NCBI GenBank assembly: GCA_037903355.1
Contig: JBAJFE010000004.1
Span: 1,674,001-1,738,000, forward strand
Reading direction: 5' to 3'
DNA length: 64,000 bases
Origin: Trichuris trichiura
Taxonomy: Eukaryota > Nematoda > Enoplea > Trichinellida > Trichuridae
The notes below the pieces were generated by a model that worked only from the letters and a program-made list of their open reading frames with translations, was not told the origin of the DNA and did not search any database. Shown in pieces: positions 12,610 to 24,308 of this stretch (within the stretch, counting starts at the first letter, position 1; each line of letters starts with the position of its first letter). Made by a program: the position numbers and the translations under genes.

Positions 12610-13440
12610 AGCAACCTGTTTCACGATTTTGAAGATAATGACGAAGCTTATGGCATTCTGAGTAAGCTATATAATCTATGAAATGGTGCTCAATCCAATG
12701 TACACATTAAAAGTAATGCTGTATTGATCACTTGGAAAACATATCTAATGTTAAATGAGTATCTGAATTAATACTGTGCACCCACTGACGCACTGTTACT
12801 AAAGAGCTGAAACGTAGAATGGGAATCACTTCCCGCGATCTGAGATGTTTCATTACCTTTGCTTTCAGTAGTCGTACGTCGTTTCGCAGAAGTAACGCTT
12901 ATCACTTTGTGTCAGCACAGATTAGTATTGTTTGCTTTTCTTGATACTTCTGTTGCTGGTATGCGTCCCTCAAACTATGCCTTGTTTAAACAAAGTGGAC
13001 AACTTTAACAAAATTAATTGTCTCAGAATGGTGAAACAGATCGGCTTAGCAGTTTATTATATAAACTTGTTTTGCTCCCCTTTTATGTTCACCAAATTGA
13101 CAGCGCCTTTTAACCTAAGAGACGTTACATTTATGATGTTGCTGTTTATTCGACAGTTGATTTCATTGGCGTTCAGTTGTTTGGAATATGTATACAAAAT
13201 GTCAATGTGCATTACCAGATTAGCACAGGGATTTTTTTCTAGTAGTTACGAGAAGTAATGAAGTAACTATAGGTAGCATTATTAAGAGTGTTTTCATGCG
13301 AAGCGAAACGCCTTTTGGCTTCGCCAGTCTTACATCGAACAGCGTAATGCAGAAAAGTTTAGAATGAATGATCGCTACACAGACCCTTCCAGAGTGTGAT
13401 AATAGAAAAAAATCACTTTCTACAGCATGTTTCAGTTTTC
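12610..13440. repeat. Upstream repeat of gene 2, copy B
   Basis: Copy of the 8060-8880 sequence, in the same orientation and the same position relative to its gene. The plus-strand frame from 12932 runs 108 codons with a hydrophobic leader and further hydrophobic stretches. It is longer than its partner, and no splice signal is shared between the copies, so coding status is unsupported. Confidence 0.7.
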
Positions 13441-14486
13441 AACCGTCTTATAATTTGTTACGCCCTTTCAAAGGCTGACCTATTCGCCTTGTAGTAGACT
13501 TATGTCGCATCATCATTTGACCTTAGAAAGTGTAGCAATTTTCTCTGCGTTAAGTTGCAGGCTTAGTCCATACACTTCTGGGAAGTGGGCTCCTGCTGCA
13601 TTCATATGCATATGAAAATCAGATTGTTCTTAATGGGTCAAGAAGAGGAGCTGTGTTCAACAAGCGTGGAGGAGTTAACAAGCGTGTTTGTTATATTTTC
13701 ACTACTTCACTTGTCATCTTGCCCAAGGCTTAACAAAGATGAACGAAGTTTTAAAATGCTAGATAGTTTTAAAGGAATACCTGTTCCACAACTGGAACAT
13801 GTAACAGAGACTTTTTCACTTTTTTAGTTGCGCACAACTGCGCCAGCAACTCTAATAAAGGATCTGAGGTTAGCAACACGTGGAAGTATCTCTTGGCCTG
13901 TACAGATTGCTATGCCGCGTTTGAGCTTCACAGAAGAGGACGTACGGGAAAAAGAGAAAAAGGTTTTTTGCATTTCTTTCTATGGCTGATGAAAAGTTTT
14001 AAGAGGCACGGTTGGTTGCACTAGAAGAAAGTTCTGAAGTAATAGCATTTTCCAATTAATTTAAGATACTCGGTTTCAACTTCTTATACGTAAAGAAAAG
14101 AGCATTTCATTCGTTCAGGCAGCTACGAAAATTCAGTTCTTGCGCAAACCGTACATATTAATTAAATGTACACTTCTGGAAGGCATTTTCAAGGATTGAT
14201 CACTTTGCTTCAAACTGGCAAGATGCGACAGCACACGTTATGGTATTCTGACAAAGCTTGCTCATTCGCAACTGCTGGAATTCGAGCCTGTCAGACGACC
14301 ACCTATACCGCATTTTTTCAAACGTTAAAATTCTGACTAGTGCGAAAGTTGGCACTTTTAGGAAATGCTAATAGGCAGAACTACCAGGTTTTATTATTTT
14401 CCTACCTTGTTGTTACCTGATTCCTTTCTAAATGATCGCACCGATTAATCCCTTTGAAACATAAATCGCTGATGAGAATATCGTTT
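13441..14486. other. Intergenic between genes 2 and 3, with one possible exon
   Basis: Mostly featureless. On the plus strand, 13828-13962 is open, follows an AG and ends at a GT donor. It encodes a basic/acidic peptide ending in EEDVREKEKK and could splice to a short lysine-rich terminal exon beginning at about 14023. I recognise no family and found no upstream exon with a realistic intron (the nearest would need 26 bases). TTTATT at 14392-14397 may be the gene 3 polyadenylation signal. Confidence 0.3.
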
Positions 14487-16515
14487 TTAAAAGTTAAAAA
14501 ATCGTGCTGCGTCTTTGTAGTTTTCTTCCAGCCTTCTCAGCAGGGCAGCTTGCATGGTAGGATTGTCACGTGCAAGAAAGTCTGAGAAGTAAGTCGCGTA
14601 TACGACCAGCGTCAATGCATTGTGAAATACTGCGTTTTCAAATATGTGATAAGCAATTTCAAAAGATACTGAGCTCATTGCTCCTGGAGCCCACATTTGT
14701 ATTTTGTCAAAATAGTGACGGAAAACATCCTTCATCGTTGAGCGGCGGACGTCTGCATTTACACTGTATGAATAGAGCCTAGCAAGATCTTCTGCGAAAG
14801 ATCCTTGATGGCAAACTTGCCAATCAATTATTGCAGCTATGCGGTCGCTGACCGAGTTGGTTTTGCTGTCCACTTCAAACAGGATATTGTTCGCCCAAAA
14901 GTCACCATGGACCAACACATCCGGAACAACCTTTTTGTATGCAGTCATTGCCTGAAATATACACAAATATGCTCGTTTCGTTCTTGGCAAATGCTTATCA
15001 TTAATGGTGATTATGTTTTGTATATTATATGTTAAGCAATCTTATTTTAGTACATTAGTCTATGGACTAAAACAAAGTTTAGCCTATCAGTTCGTTTGCA
15101 TGTTTCCAGAAAGTGACATTGAACGATCCTTTTGACTAAGCCCGTTCCGCATTCGAATAAAAATTTTGAACAACACAATGGATGTTGAAATAAAAATACT
15201 CACAGCGATGGTTTTCGTTTTGTCACATAGAGCTGCGCTAATCTTCTCCGCATCAACGCACCCCAAGTATTCAGGGTGTCTTTTAATTGACGCTTGCAGC
15301 TGCTTTTCAATAGAACCTAATAAAGAGAAGACTCTGTCTGCATGCGTTAGCATGTCAGGCACTTCCTTTTTCCATTCGTACTGAGTATTAAAGGACCACG
15401 CTTGCAAAGCTGCTACTACTTCTGCACAATTTATAAGCTGTCCCTTTGTCAAACCACTTGTGAGGTCCGGAGTTTCTGCATGAGGTGACAAATCTTCCAT
15501 TGCTATGAATACCATTGGGTTTTCATCTGCAACTGCTTGTTTTTAAACAAAAAGCCTTAGGTGTAGCAATGTTAAACAGATAAGATCATTTTTACCAATA
15601 GAAAAGCTTTCCGTTAATACCATGACGAAATCTTTTGTCCTACAAGACTACAGCTACCATGTTGCGCAAAGGAAGCTCATTCAAAAAAATCAGAGCTTTC
15701 GACTTGTGAGTGACCATATATTTATGAATATATATTACTGAATGGTAGCCTATTGTTGTACCGCAATTCTTCATCAGTTTCAGGCAGGCATACCAGTTGC
15801 CAGATTGCTCATTATCAATTAGTTTCTCGGCAAACACAATTCGTCTCAATCGGACAAGCAGGAAGAACATTATTTCTCCGCTTATGGTTTTTAAAATTAA
15901 AAATCTTTCACAACGGACGAAATGCGAAATCATATAGCGTGCTGCATATTCTCAGGGCTGATTTTAGTCACATGTATTCTATGCACTTGCTGTTACAAAA
16001 AATCAACTAACCTTTTGCCCAGACAGCGTAACATTTTGGAATAGGGATCTTAGGAACTTCTTTTGAAAACATCCGGTATACGGCGCATTCGACTCGAGTT
16101 AAAATGTCAACTTTAACTGATTCCTTGATTTGGTCTGCTAGTTTGTGATCAAAATTTCCTGTTAGTATGTCGACACTGTCTTGCTTTTTCATCTTCACCA
16201 ATATTTTGTCCGGATAAGCAGAGCCTTCCCTGAAGCAGTGAAAATGACTCTAAGTCAATGGGAATGCTTTTTTCATGCTTGAAGAAGTGACATGCTTCTT
16301 CAAACTTTCAAGTAGTGTCAGTAACGTGAATAGACGTACCCACACTCTTTCCAAACCAGAAATATGCGAAGTATATCAGACATATACCCTTCGGAATGGC
16401 CAATCTTTTCCGCTGATACAGAGACAAGGCTCCCTGGTGCCGCTTTTCCGGCAGCCACAAGTGCCTGCTGAAGGATTTCTCCAGTCAATTTCGTCCCGCA
16501 AAGTGGCTTGTTCAT
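14487..16515 (-). CDS. CHK/EcKinase-like small-molecule kinase, gene 3 (4 exons, intact)
   Basis: Predicted 393-residue kinase, the most divergent member of subfamily A. Exons in transcript order: 16340-16515, 16012-16229, 15204-15526, 14487-14951. Exon lengths equal those of gene 1 and all borders are GT-AG. It begins MNKPLCGT, keeps 'ILVKM' for the ATP-binding strand, HGDFWANN at about residue 254 and IIDWQ. A Cys-His pair replaces the usual M-S/A-H just after IIDWQ, outside the catalytic residues. The intron between exons 2 and 3 is 485 bases, compared with 127-148 in genes 1 and 2, and holds nothing recognisable. Confidence 0.87.
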
Positions 16516-19118
16516 TGTGAAAGCTAAAATGCAACTAACAGGTCAGAAGTCGTTCCCCATTCAAGCAGAAATGCGTACAATTCCCACCCTTGTCTAACTT
16601 GGCTTTTTATGCTTAGGCAACCTGCAGGCCTTTTTAGAGAAAACCAGATTCAGCTGCCCCAGCTTTTTTATCTGTCAGCTATATTCTATAAACACCGTCG
16701 ATTAGTATATTTTTAGTCGGACATGTCAATGAACCTTATTTTGCCTGACATCGTTATTTTTCCTTTGCAATTAGCAGTGAAGTATGCTGGATGTATGGTA
16801 TTTCTCCGTAATAACAACAGGATGCCTAGTTGGTTTACGTTAATTGTACGTCAAGTAGTTCACGTGATCAGCTTTTTAAAAGATGTTCCGTTCATTTTTC
16901 ATTGACATTGTAGCATTAACTGCTGCGTCATAATGAAAAATTCCTGTCACGACAAAACGTCATGTTTCACGTTGCTAACATTTTTCTACTTTACGTAGTG
17001 CCCTTGAAAGGTTTAACCATTTTAACATCTGCTGCAGTGTTTTCCAAGAACCAGTGATATATAAAAGAGGCTGGTGGGAGATAAAGGACGCTGAAAAGCT
17101 CGCTATGCTATACTGACCCATCAGAAATACATGTTTGATGCAGACTCACGGTGAAAGGATGGGGTGAGCGCAGGATCTAGCTGCCCTGTACTTTTCATAT
17201 TTTATCTTTTACGCTAAGTACTTTTCGCATAACAATTTGCATAACGGAAATCTACAATCATATTCTTGATTTTCAGGCACTATAATGCGGTAGTGCTTTG
17301 AACGCTTAAATCAAGGCGTAAGGTTCAACAATAAACGCGGGATATTTGTCCCAACAGTTAACATTGCAGTCAAAACAACCTGGTTGTCATTTATCTGACC
17401 TTCCATATTTCTACGTGGTGACAACTTTCTTAGTCGTTGAGTAACTGCTGTGTCATCCTGCAGATATTCTTAAATGGCTGCTAAGCTGCTACGCTTTACA
17501 GCTATGAACTGCCGTCGGCCTATTGTGATTACCTCATCTCAATTTCCGGCATCCATCAACAGTACGCGCTATATCACTTTTTGCTAAAGCCAGCCGCGGC
17601 TGTTCAACAAAACCATTCGCTTTGTCGTGACACAAATCACGTGACTAATATAGTGATTCAGCTATTCGGCGTTTTAATAGAGCAATTTACCAATAGCCAG
17701 CATTTCAGGAGCGAGTCATTGAAAAACATCCGCTTGAATGAATGCTTCGTTCGCGTCAACAACTTCTGTCAAAACACTTGATTTCAATATAGTAACTAGA
17801 CTTTCATGACATTTTGTTTGATGAAACCGTTATGTGAAAGCAAAAACGCAAATCCATCAAAGCTTTGGATGTCGTCTTACCCTGTCATTGGAGTCATACA
17901 GAAAAGCTGTACAAAAAGCATTGGTAAGGCAAGTTATCTGCATGATATCTACGCAACTCCCGGTGCAGCCACGTCGAAAATCTTCGCGAAAGCAGGTCAG
18001 ATATTTTGCATATTGCTTTGATCCTCATTATTTTGGATACGTCTTTTGCCGCGTTTCCGTGCTGTTCGTCTAACGTATTTTTCCTTTTTAATGGCAAAAT
18101 CCCGTCCACACGTTATGAAGCGGCGTTTCTCATAATAATATTTTTATATTGCAAAGAATAATAATGGCCATGGTTTGCGAGATTATTTCGTAAGACCGAA
18201 ACTTCAAAACCGTTGTCGCGATTAACTGTGCAGTTATTTAAACTGTATAGCGCTTTTTGACTTTTCTGACCGAAATAGCCATTTCGCAATTTATTTTGCC
18301 CAGTAAAAGCGGTTACGTTTCAGGCAAACAAATGAAAATGAATCTATAATTGTTTGTTTGTTGAACGACCCGTTTATGACTCACCGTTAGCTCTGAATGG
18401 CTTTGTTATCCATTTATAGCGTGACTGACAGCTTAAAGGCTAAAAATAACTACGCTTGCTGCAATGCAACAGAATTTCACATGATGGAGACTGGTTTTAT
18501 TCAAAAATATGCAACATTACGATTTTGCTCTTTCAGAAAGTTCTGTTCAGCATACAATTTTAACTTCCACGTGGACTTATTACAACATATTCAGCCTCAT
18601 TGCTCATCTCTTCTAATATAATTAATGCATGAAGCAGTGGTGAAGACAAGCTTTCATAAGCAAAAGTAAATTCTTTTCTCAGAGAAAGCGATGGAATTGA
18701 ATTGTAGACATCTTCGCTAGAATTAGTCCGTCCAAATCCGTTCTTAAGCTCGAGTTATTCAAGTTCAGTTAATCAATGGAATTGCAAACAATTTATCAGA
18801 TTCATGCTTGCATTATCCATGATATCTTCGGAAGTTAAGCTTGCGCCTAATAAAAAGCTTGTTAAGGAGATTTAACGAAATTAAATATGGAATGACAGTT
18901 GTGCTTAAATTTTTCAGCTTTAAAGCCATGTTGGAACGCGCTGTGAATATTAGTTCATTGCCTTTTAAACTCTGCTGAAATTTGGGCAAAGTAATTTGGG
19001 TATTGCTGCTGTATTTATTGGCGCGAAAATCTCGAAACAATCAAGACAAATGCAGACAGGCCAGCAGCGTAACCAAAAACGCCTCGAAACTATAGCCTCT
19101 CAAAAGCTAGAAATAGAA
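16516..19118. other. Intergenic between CHK subfamilies A and B
   Basis: This 2.6 kb gap separates gene 3 from gene 4, where the array switches subfamily. Apart from a weak histone-H3-like remnant near 17.8-18.06 kb I recognise no gene, RNA or transposon end. TTTATT at 19014-19019 is a likely polyadenylation signal for gene 4. Confidence 0.5.
17808..18060 (-). pseudogene. Possible histone H3-family remnant
   Basis: Read on the minus strand, short pieces resemble the H3 core in the right order: an R-F...H-R-E-L-R-R-Y segment, then N-L-P-Y-Q about four residues later (ten in H3), and a D-L-R-F-like codon run further on in another frame. This would need several deletions and frameshifts. The match is short and found by eye, so it may be chance. 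Confidence 0.2.
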
Positions 19119-21550
19119 TCACAATGCGGCTTTTGCAATGCTAAAAAACTCAATGGCGTCTTTGTAACCTTCGGCAAGATTGGAAACCACAGTTGACTCA
19201 GCGGTAGGCTCATTTTTGCATACAGGATAAGAGACTTTAAAAATATATGGGGTGTAGAACAGAGTTAACCAAGGCAATGTTTTCTCAAAAATATGCCATA
19301 CTGAATCGAATGAAACGGAAGCCATTATAGTTGGAACCAGTGTTTTCATTTGCTGAAAATAATGGCGAACAACATTCTTTATTTTGGAGCGGCGAAGGCC
19401 AACGTTAACGTTAAACATCATCAGGTAACATATATCTTCCGCAAATGATCCTTGGTGTACTGTTTGCCAGTCAATGATTGCTGCCAACTGACTGCTGGTT
19501 GTGTTAGTCTCATTGTCAACTTTGAAAAGTATGTTACTAGCTCTGTAGTCACCATGGACCAGTACGTCTGGCATAACTTCACGATAGCTCATAAGTTCCT
19601 AAAAACGCATGACAGTAAAGCTTGATACAATAGTGAAAGTATCAACACCCAAGTTTTTTAAAAGTTACTCATCATAATGCCGCAAAGCCTGTTTGATCTT
19701 TGGTAAGATCAAATAGGCTTGCTGAAAAGTGCCTCGTGCCTCGTCTTCATATTAATGCGTGCAACGAAATTGCGCTGTTCATTTTCCTCAATGGTTCATC
19801 TAATTGGTGCCCTATTTGCATTCTATAGAGAAGAGCAACTTTCGAAATAAACTTTCTCTTTTCAGGTCATATATTAAATGCTGGAGTGGAACTGTTTGAA
19901 GCAGATTAAACCGTCCGACAAGGTGTCTATGCCTATTCACTAATCTTTGCAGCATTCGTACCGTACAGATATAAACTTGCGGAATGTGTGTTAATCACTA
20001 CGAATGATGCCGATGGAAAAGTTTATCAGCGTAACCTGTGAACTCATTTGCACTTAAGGCTTAAGCAATAAATAGGTGCGTATGACTTAGTGTCGCTGTT
20101 TTGGCGAGCTACAAATATAGAAGCCGTAAATTGTTACAATTTATGCAAGTATTAATAGTTACTGCAGCAAATGTTTCCTTGTCTTCCATAAACTTGCCAA
20201 TGTCCTCCAAACTGAGAGTGCCAAATTGCATCGGATATTTTTCTGCTATTCCTTTCAGCTGTCTAACCACAGATTTAGGGTAAGCTGCTATCTTGTTCAG
20301 CAGCGTTCCTCTCACGGAGGTGAAACTTTTCCAGTCACATTTCGTAGTCAAGGACCATGCTTGCAAGTTCGCTACTGCGTCTACGCAGTTTAATAATTGC
20401 TCTTCTGTCAGTCCGTTCACTAGGTCAGCCATCCTGGCATTTTTTGACAGGTCTTGAAGCACAAGAAGCGACATTGGATCCTTTTCTAAACTTCAGTTTG
20501 CTCCATGAAGCATCAGCAGAGAACTATGTTAATCATATGAAAGAAGAGTTTGCTCTGTTACTTGTGACATTAAACAACATTATAATACTTCGTAATGCTT
20601 TAAATAATGAGCGCGTTTGTGAGTACCCAAAAATATATGAATACATAAGATCTTCTGACAGCTTATATCAATAAGTAATACGCAGTTTTCATCTGCCGCA
20701 AACTTTTTTAAAGAAAACAGATCACAACCACTATACCCACAATATGTGGTCGTCTGAATTAGTCTAACTTGCCATGTCATACCACACAGCAGTTAAAACA
20801 CTTTGAAGTAAATGCTATGAGCAAACGCTGGACATAGGCATATCATAAGCATTGCTCACAAGCTATCATCACAAGTTTGCAAAGTGGCCTTACACAGCAA
20901 CTCCATCCGTATTAACCTAACGTAAAAGCGAATCATTAATTATAGGAATAAAGTCAGTATGTCTAAAATTCTGCGTGACAAATATGACATATACTCAATC
21001 TTTGAAAATAATTAAACAACTATACCTTTGTCCCAGATGGAATAGCACTGTGGTAGTGGGAATTCAAGGAGTTCCTTAGAGAACATGTTGTAAGCTGCAC
21101 TTTCCTTCCGAAACAGTTCATCCAACTGAAAATAGCGTTGAACCTTTTCTTCAACGTTTTCACTTGTGTCTTTGAAAAGCTGGACAACCTCCTCCATGGT
21201 CGGCAATTTCACCACAACGCTGCTCGGTAAGTCAGCATTTTCCCTACAGCATTTCACATAAAAAACTAAAGTCGGAAACTGAATCAATACTTCAATAAAC
21301 AGGAGTCTATTTATAATAGAGCCTTCTAGTCCACTGCTACTACTTTGTCGTACATTACAAAATGACAAACTTACACTTCCGTCTTCCACGTCAGTGAAAC
21401 ACTAAGGATATTTGACAAAAATCCTTTGCCTTCACCAATACGTACTGCTGAAACTCCATTTAAATGTTGCGCAGCTTCAGGAAATACTTCGGCCAACGCT
21501 GATTTTAGGGTTTCACCAGTCAGCAATGTTCCGCACAGTTTTTCGTTCAT
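19119..21550 (-). CDS. CHK/EcKinase-like small-molecule kinase, gene 4 (4 exons, intact)
   Basis: Predicted 398-residue founder of subfamily B in this array. Exons in transcript order: 21375-21550, 21026-21243, 20163-20485, 19119-19598. Phases are the same as subfamily A, but exon 4 is longer and adds a short C-terminal tail. It begins MNEKLCGT. Exon 2 supplies 'SVVVKLP', exon 3 the family block 'MSLLVLQDLS', and exon 4 HGDYRASN at about residue 254 and IIDWQ. It keeps the 323-base exon 3 of subfamily A, whereas genes 5, 7 and 8 use 320 bases. That fits an intermediate or outgroup position within subfamily B. Confidence 0.87.
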
Positions 21551-24308
21551 TCTAGCAGTATTCACTTGTCCTGTGTCATAGTATATAAATGGATTAGATA
21601 GAACAAGGAATCGAAAGTTTTTTGGCACAGGACAATAGATAATTCTTTATGAGAGCCATTTTTAACTGCTATGCAGTCGCTCGATTAGTTGTGACAGTGT
21701 TTTGGCGGTTAGAAGTGCCCTGCACAAAATTAATGTTAGAACTAAAGGTGATAAATATTAATATTTATGTAAATGACGAAGGTTTTGGTTTTACCACTAA
21801 TCCCTACAGTATTATATAAACCTGCATGACGAAAACAGGAGTAGTATGAGGTAAAGCTGCTAAGTACGAATGGTTTATGGGCAAGCACATATGCACTTAA
21901 GAATAAACAAATTTTGTCACATTGGACATGTACTTATAACGAAGAATGAAGACTACGATTAGCAAAACTACAATGCAATTCGCTTATATTGTGGAAAAAA
22001 ATCACGCTCACATTAGCGGCCACGTTTTATATAGCTTCATATAGCGACAAGGCTGAAGTCTCGATGCGAAAAAACAAGTTTCTCTTCATGCTGCCCATCA
22101 AATAGCATACACTGTCAAATGCTAGCTAAAAATGAACTTTACCGCGACGCAGGGAAATGAAAAAAGGATGACCTGCCACACAGGTTGCCCCTGATGAGAC
22201 AGGAAGTTGCGTAATACTTCAGCGTTGCATTGAAAACTGGTCGTCTTCTTTAGGCAATAAGAGAAGTTGGAAACAGGAATCAGAAATTGTGGTTGCTGAT
22301 GCAAATTGCTTTTCGAAGGAAGGCAAAGTTGTATCACTTCTTTTTCGATTGTTTGGTAGTGAACCACAGTAGCTACAAAACAAAGACATTAGCAGCTAAT
22401 GGAAAGAAGAAAGACGGGAAAATGACCAAAAAACAGAAATGATAGACAACGGCGACAGGAACTCGAAAAATAAAGAAAGGAAGGAAGCAAGAAACAAACA
22501 AACGAAAAAAAAAAGAATAAAAAATGCAATAGAAAAAAGATGAAGCTTCGACAAACGTGTATATTTAGACTTCCGGCCTATTCAGCAGGTATTGGACCAA
22601 AGGGATTATGACCCATCATTTGCACCTGTCGTTGCACGTGGCAATCTTTCAATAGAGGCGGTTGCATTAGGCCAGTTGAAGTAGTCCTGTTTTCTGCACT
22701 TTTTATAAACAAACTTTGACTAATGATTTATTATAATTAATAACTGCGTATGTGATATGTAATCCATCATGAACCGTTCACCCCGTTAGTCATGAACGAG
22801 CAAAATAGCATTAACAGCTATGCCTTTCTCACGTTTCAAATGTGCAGGATATGTGCTGAAAACTTAGGAAAGCTTGAAGACTACATATAAGCCAATCCAG
22901 ATCTGACATTTGCTTCTTCCATTTGCGTTGAGTACTGAAGGACTATGCTTATAACGCTGCTCATGTCTCTGCACTGTTTATGAGTCGTCCCTTTGTCAAA
23001 CTGCACTTTGAGCCTGTACTTTTCGCGCGAGATGACAAATCTTCTTATGTTAAGAATTTCTTCTGGGTTATGGTATTTATAAGCACTCAGTCCTCAGAGC
23101 TAGTGTTTCAAAAATGAGAGAAGCAAGGAGCAAAACAGTTTTTAGAGAAGAACTTCTCGTATAAAAAATTAGCTTAACCAGTTCCTTGCAGCGCTGCACG
23201 TTCGGATAGGGAGTCCAGGAACTTCTTTGGAGCATATGATAAACAGATCATTTGACTCGAGCTGATTCGTCATAGCTAAACGGTTTGTTGTACTTCACAG
23301 CTAAATTTGAGTCCTTTCGTCAACTCATTCCTGCTTTACATTGTCCAACAAAGTTTTAACTGGATGAGCTGCATTTTCGCTTAGAAATAGGATTATTGCA
23401 TGTATCCCTCCAATGGTTTTGACTGCATATTTTACTTAGTAGTGAGCAATCTTTTATTGTACACGGTTTGACGCCTGGCGTTTAATTTCGCCTCTGCATC
23501 ACTTTCTCTAAGTTTAGTCAGGATGTATTACGCCAACTATGTAAAGTAATCTGTGCAAGTGAAGCTCCAATGGAAAGGGAGGTTCAGAAAAGAGACTTCG
23601 CAGAGAACTCACTAAGCTTTCAAAATGTGGTCATTTTCAACTTTCTTCTATAGTCTACAGTTATGTATTCTGTTGCAGAGGAATTTGTTGAATTACATTC
23701 AATGAATGAGAAATAAGGAAAGCTAACTGTTAAAGCATTCTGTTTCTCAGTTAAAAGCTATAATGTTGTCGGTATCTTCGCAAGAGTTATAGTGTCTGAA
23801 CAAATATTTGTTGGGTTAAGCCAATCAGAAACTTGAAATTTTATGGATAGCGAAGAAATGCAGTTCAAATTTATCAGGTAGACTTTCATTCTCTGAAGAA
23901 ACGACCTGAAATTTAGTCAGCTACAACATGGACGTCCTAATGCACCTTAAGAGATTTATTAAACTGAAACGCAAATTGAAAACATAGGGAATTTTTCTAG
24001 CTTCACTCACGCATTGTGTACGCATGGCATTGTGTACAGCCCTCCATTGTCTTCCAACTCTGCTAAAACTCGGTAAAGCAATTTTCAAACGCATGAAAAA
24101 AATAACTGGTTAATTTCAGCAATTGTATTTATTGGCACAAAAGATTCAAAGCAATTACTGACAAAAGAAGCGTAAATTATGGACAATTGTCTTTTGTTGC
24201 TGACAGTTGCTTCTATTCACTCTAACGCAAAACTACAGCAGCCTGATAAGGACTAACAGTGCAACGAAAAACTTATCCCATCACGCTCACCGAAACTTAG
24301 AAATAAAA
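21551..24308. other. Intergenic between genes 4 and 5
   Basis: About 2.8 kb without an intact gene. It holds a purine-rich tract at about 22380-22550 and a decayed CHK gene piece at 22905-23345. Similar purine-rich stretches occur upstream of genes 5, 6 and 7 (about 33360, 41640 and 47610), so they belong to the duplicated upstream unit. TTTATT at 24128-24133 may be the gene 5 polyadenylation signal. Confidence 0.55.
22905..23345 (-). pseudogene. Degenerate ninth CHK-kinase copy (exon 3 and exon 2 remnants)
   Basis: The stretch 22915-23090 aligns along its length with exon 3 of genes 1 and 2, including the part encoding 'LTKGQLINCAETLA' and 'AWSLNT'. The stretch 23170-23345 aligns with exon 2, around 'IPIPKCY'. 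Both carry many substitutions and indels and no frame stays open. No trace of exon 4 or exon 1 was seen. It resembles subfamily A although it lies inside the subfamily B part of the array, so the ancestral order was not a simple A block then B block. Confidence 0.7.
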
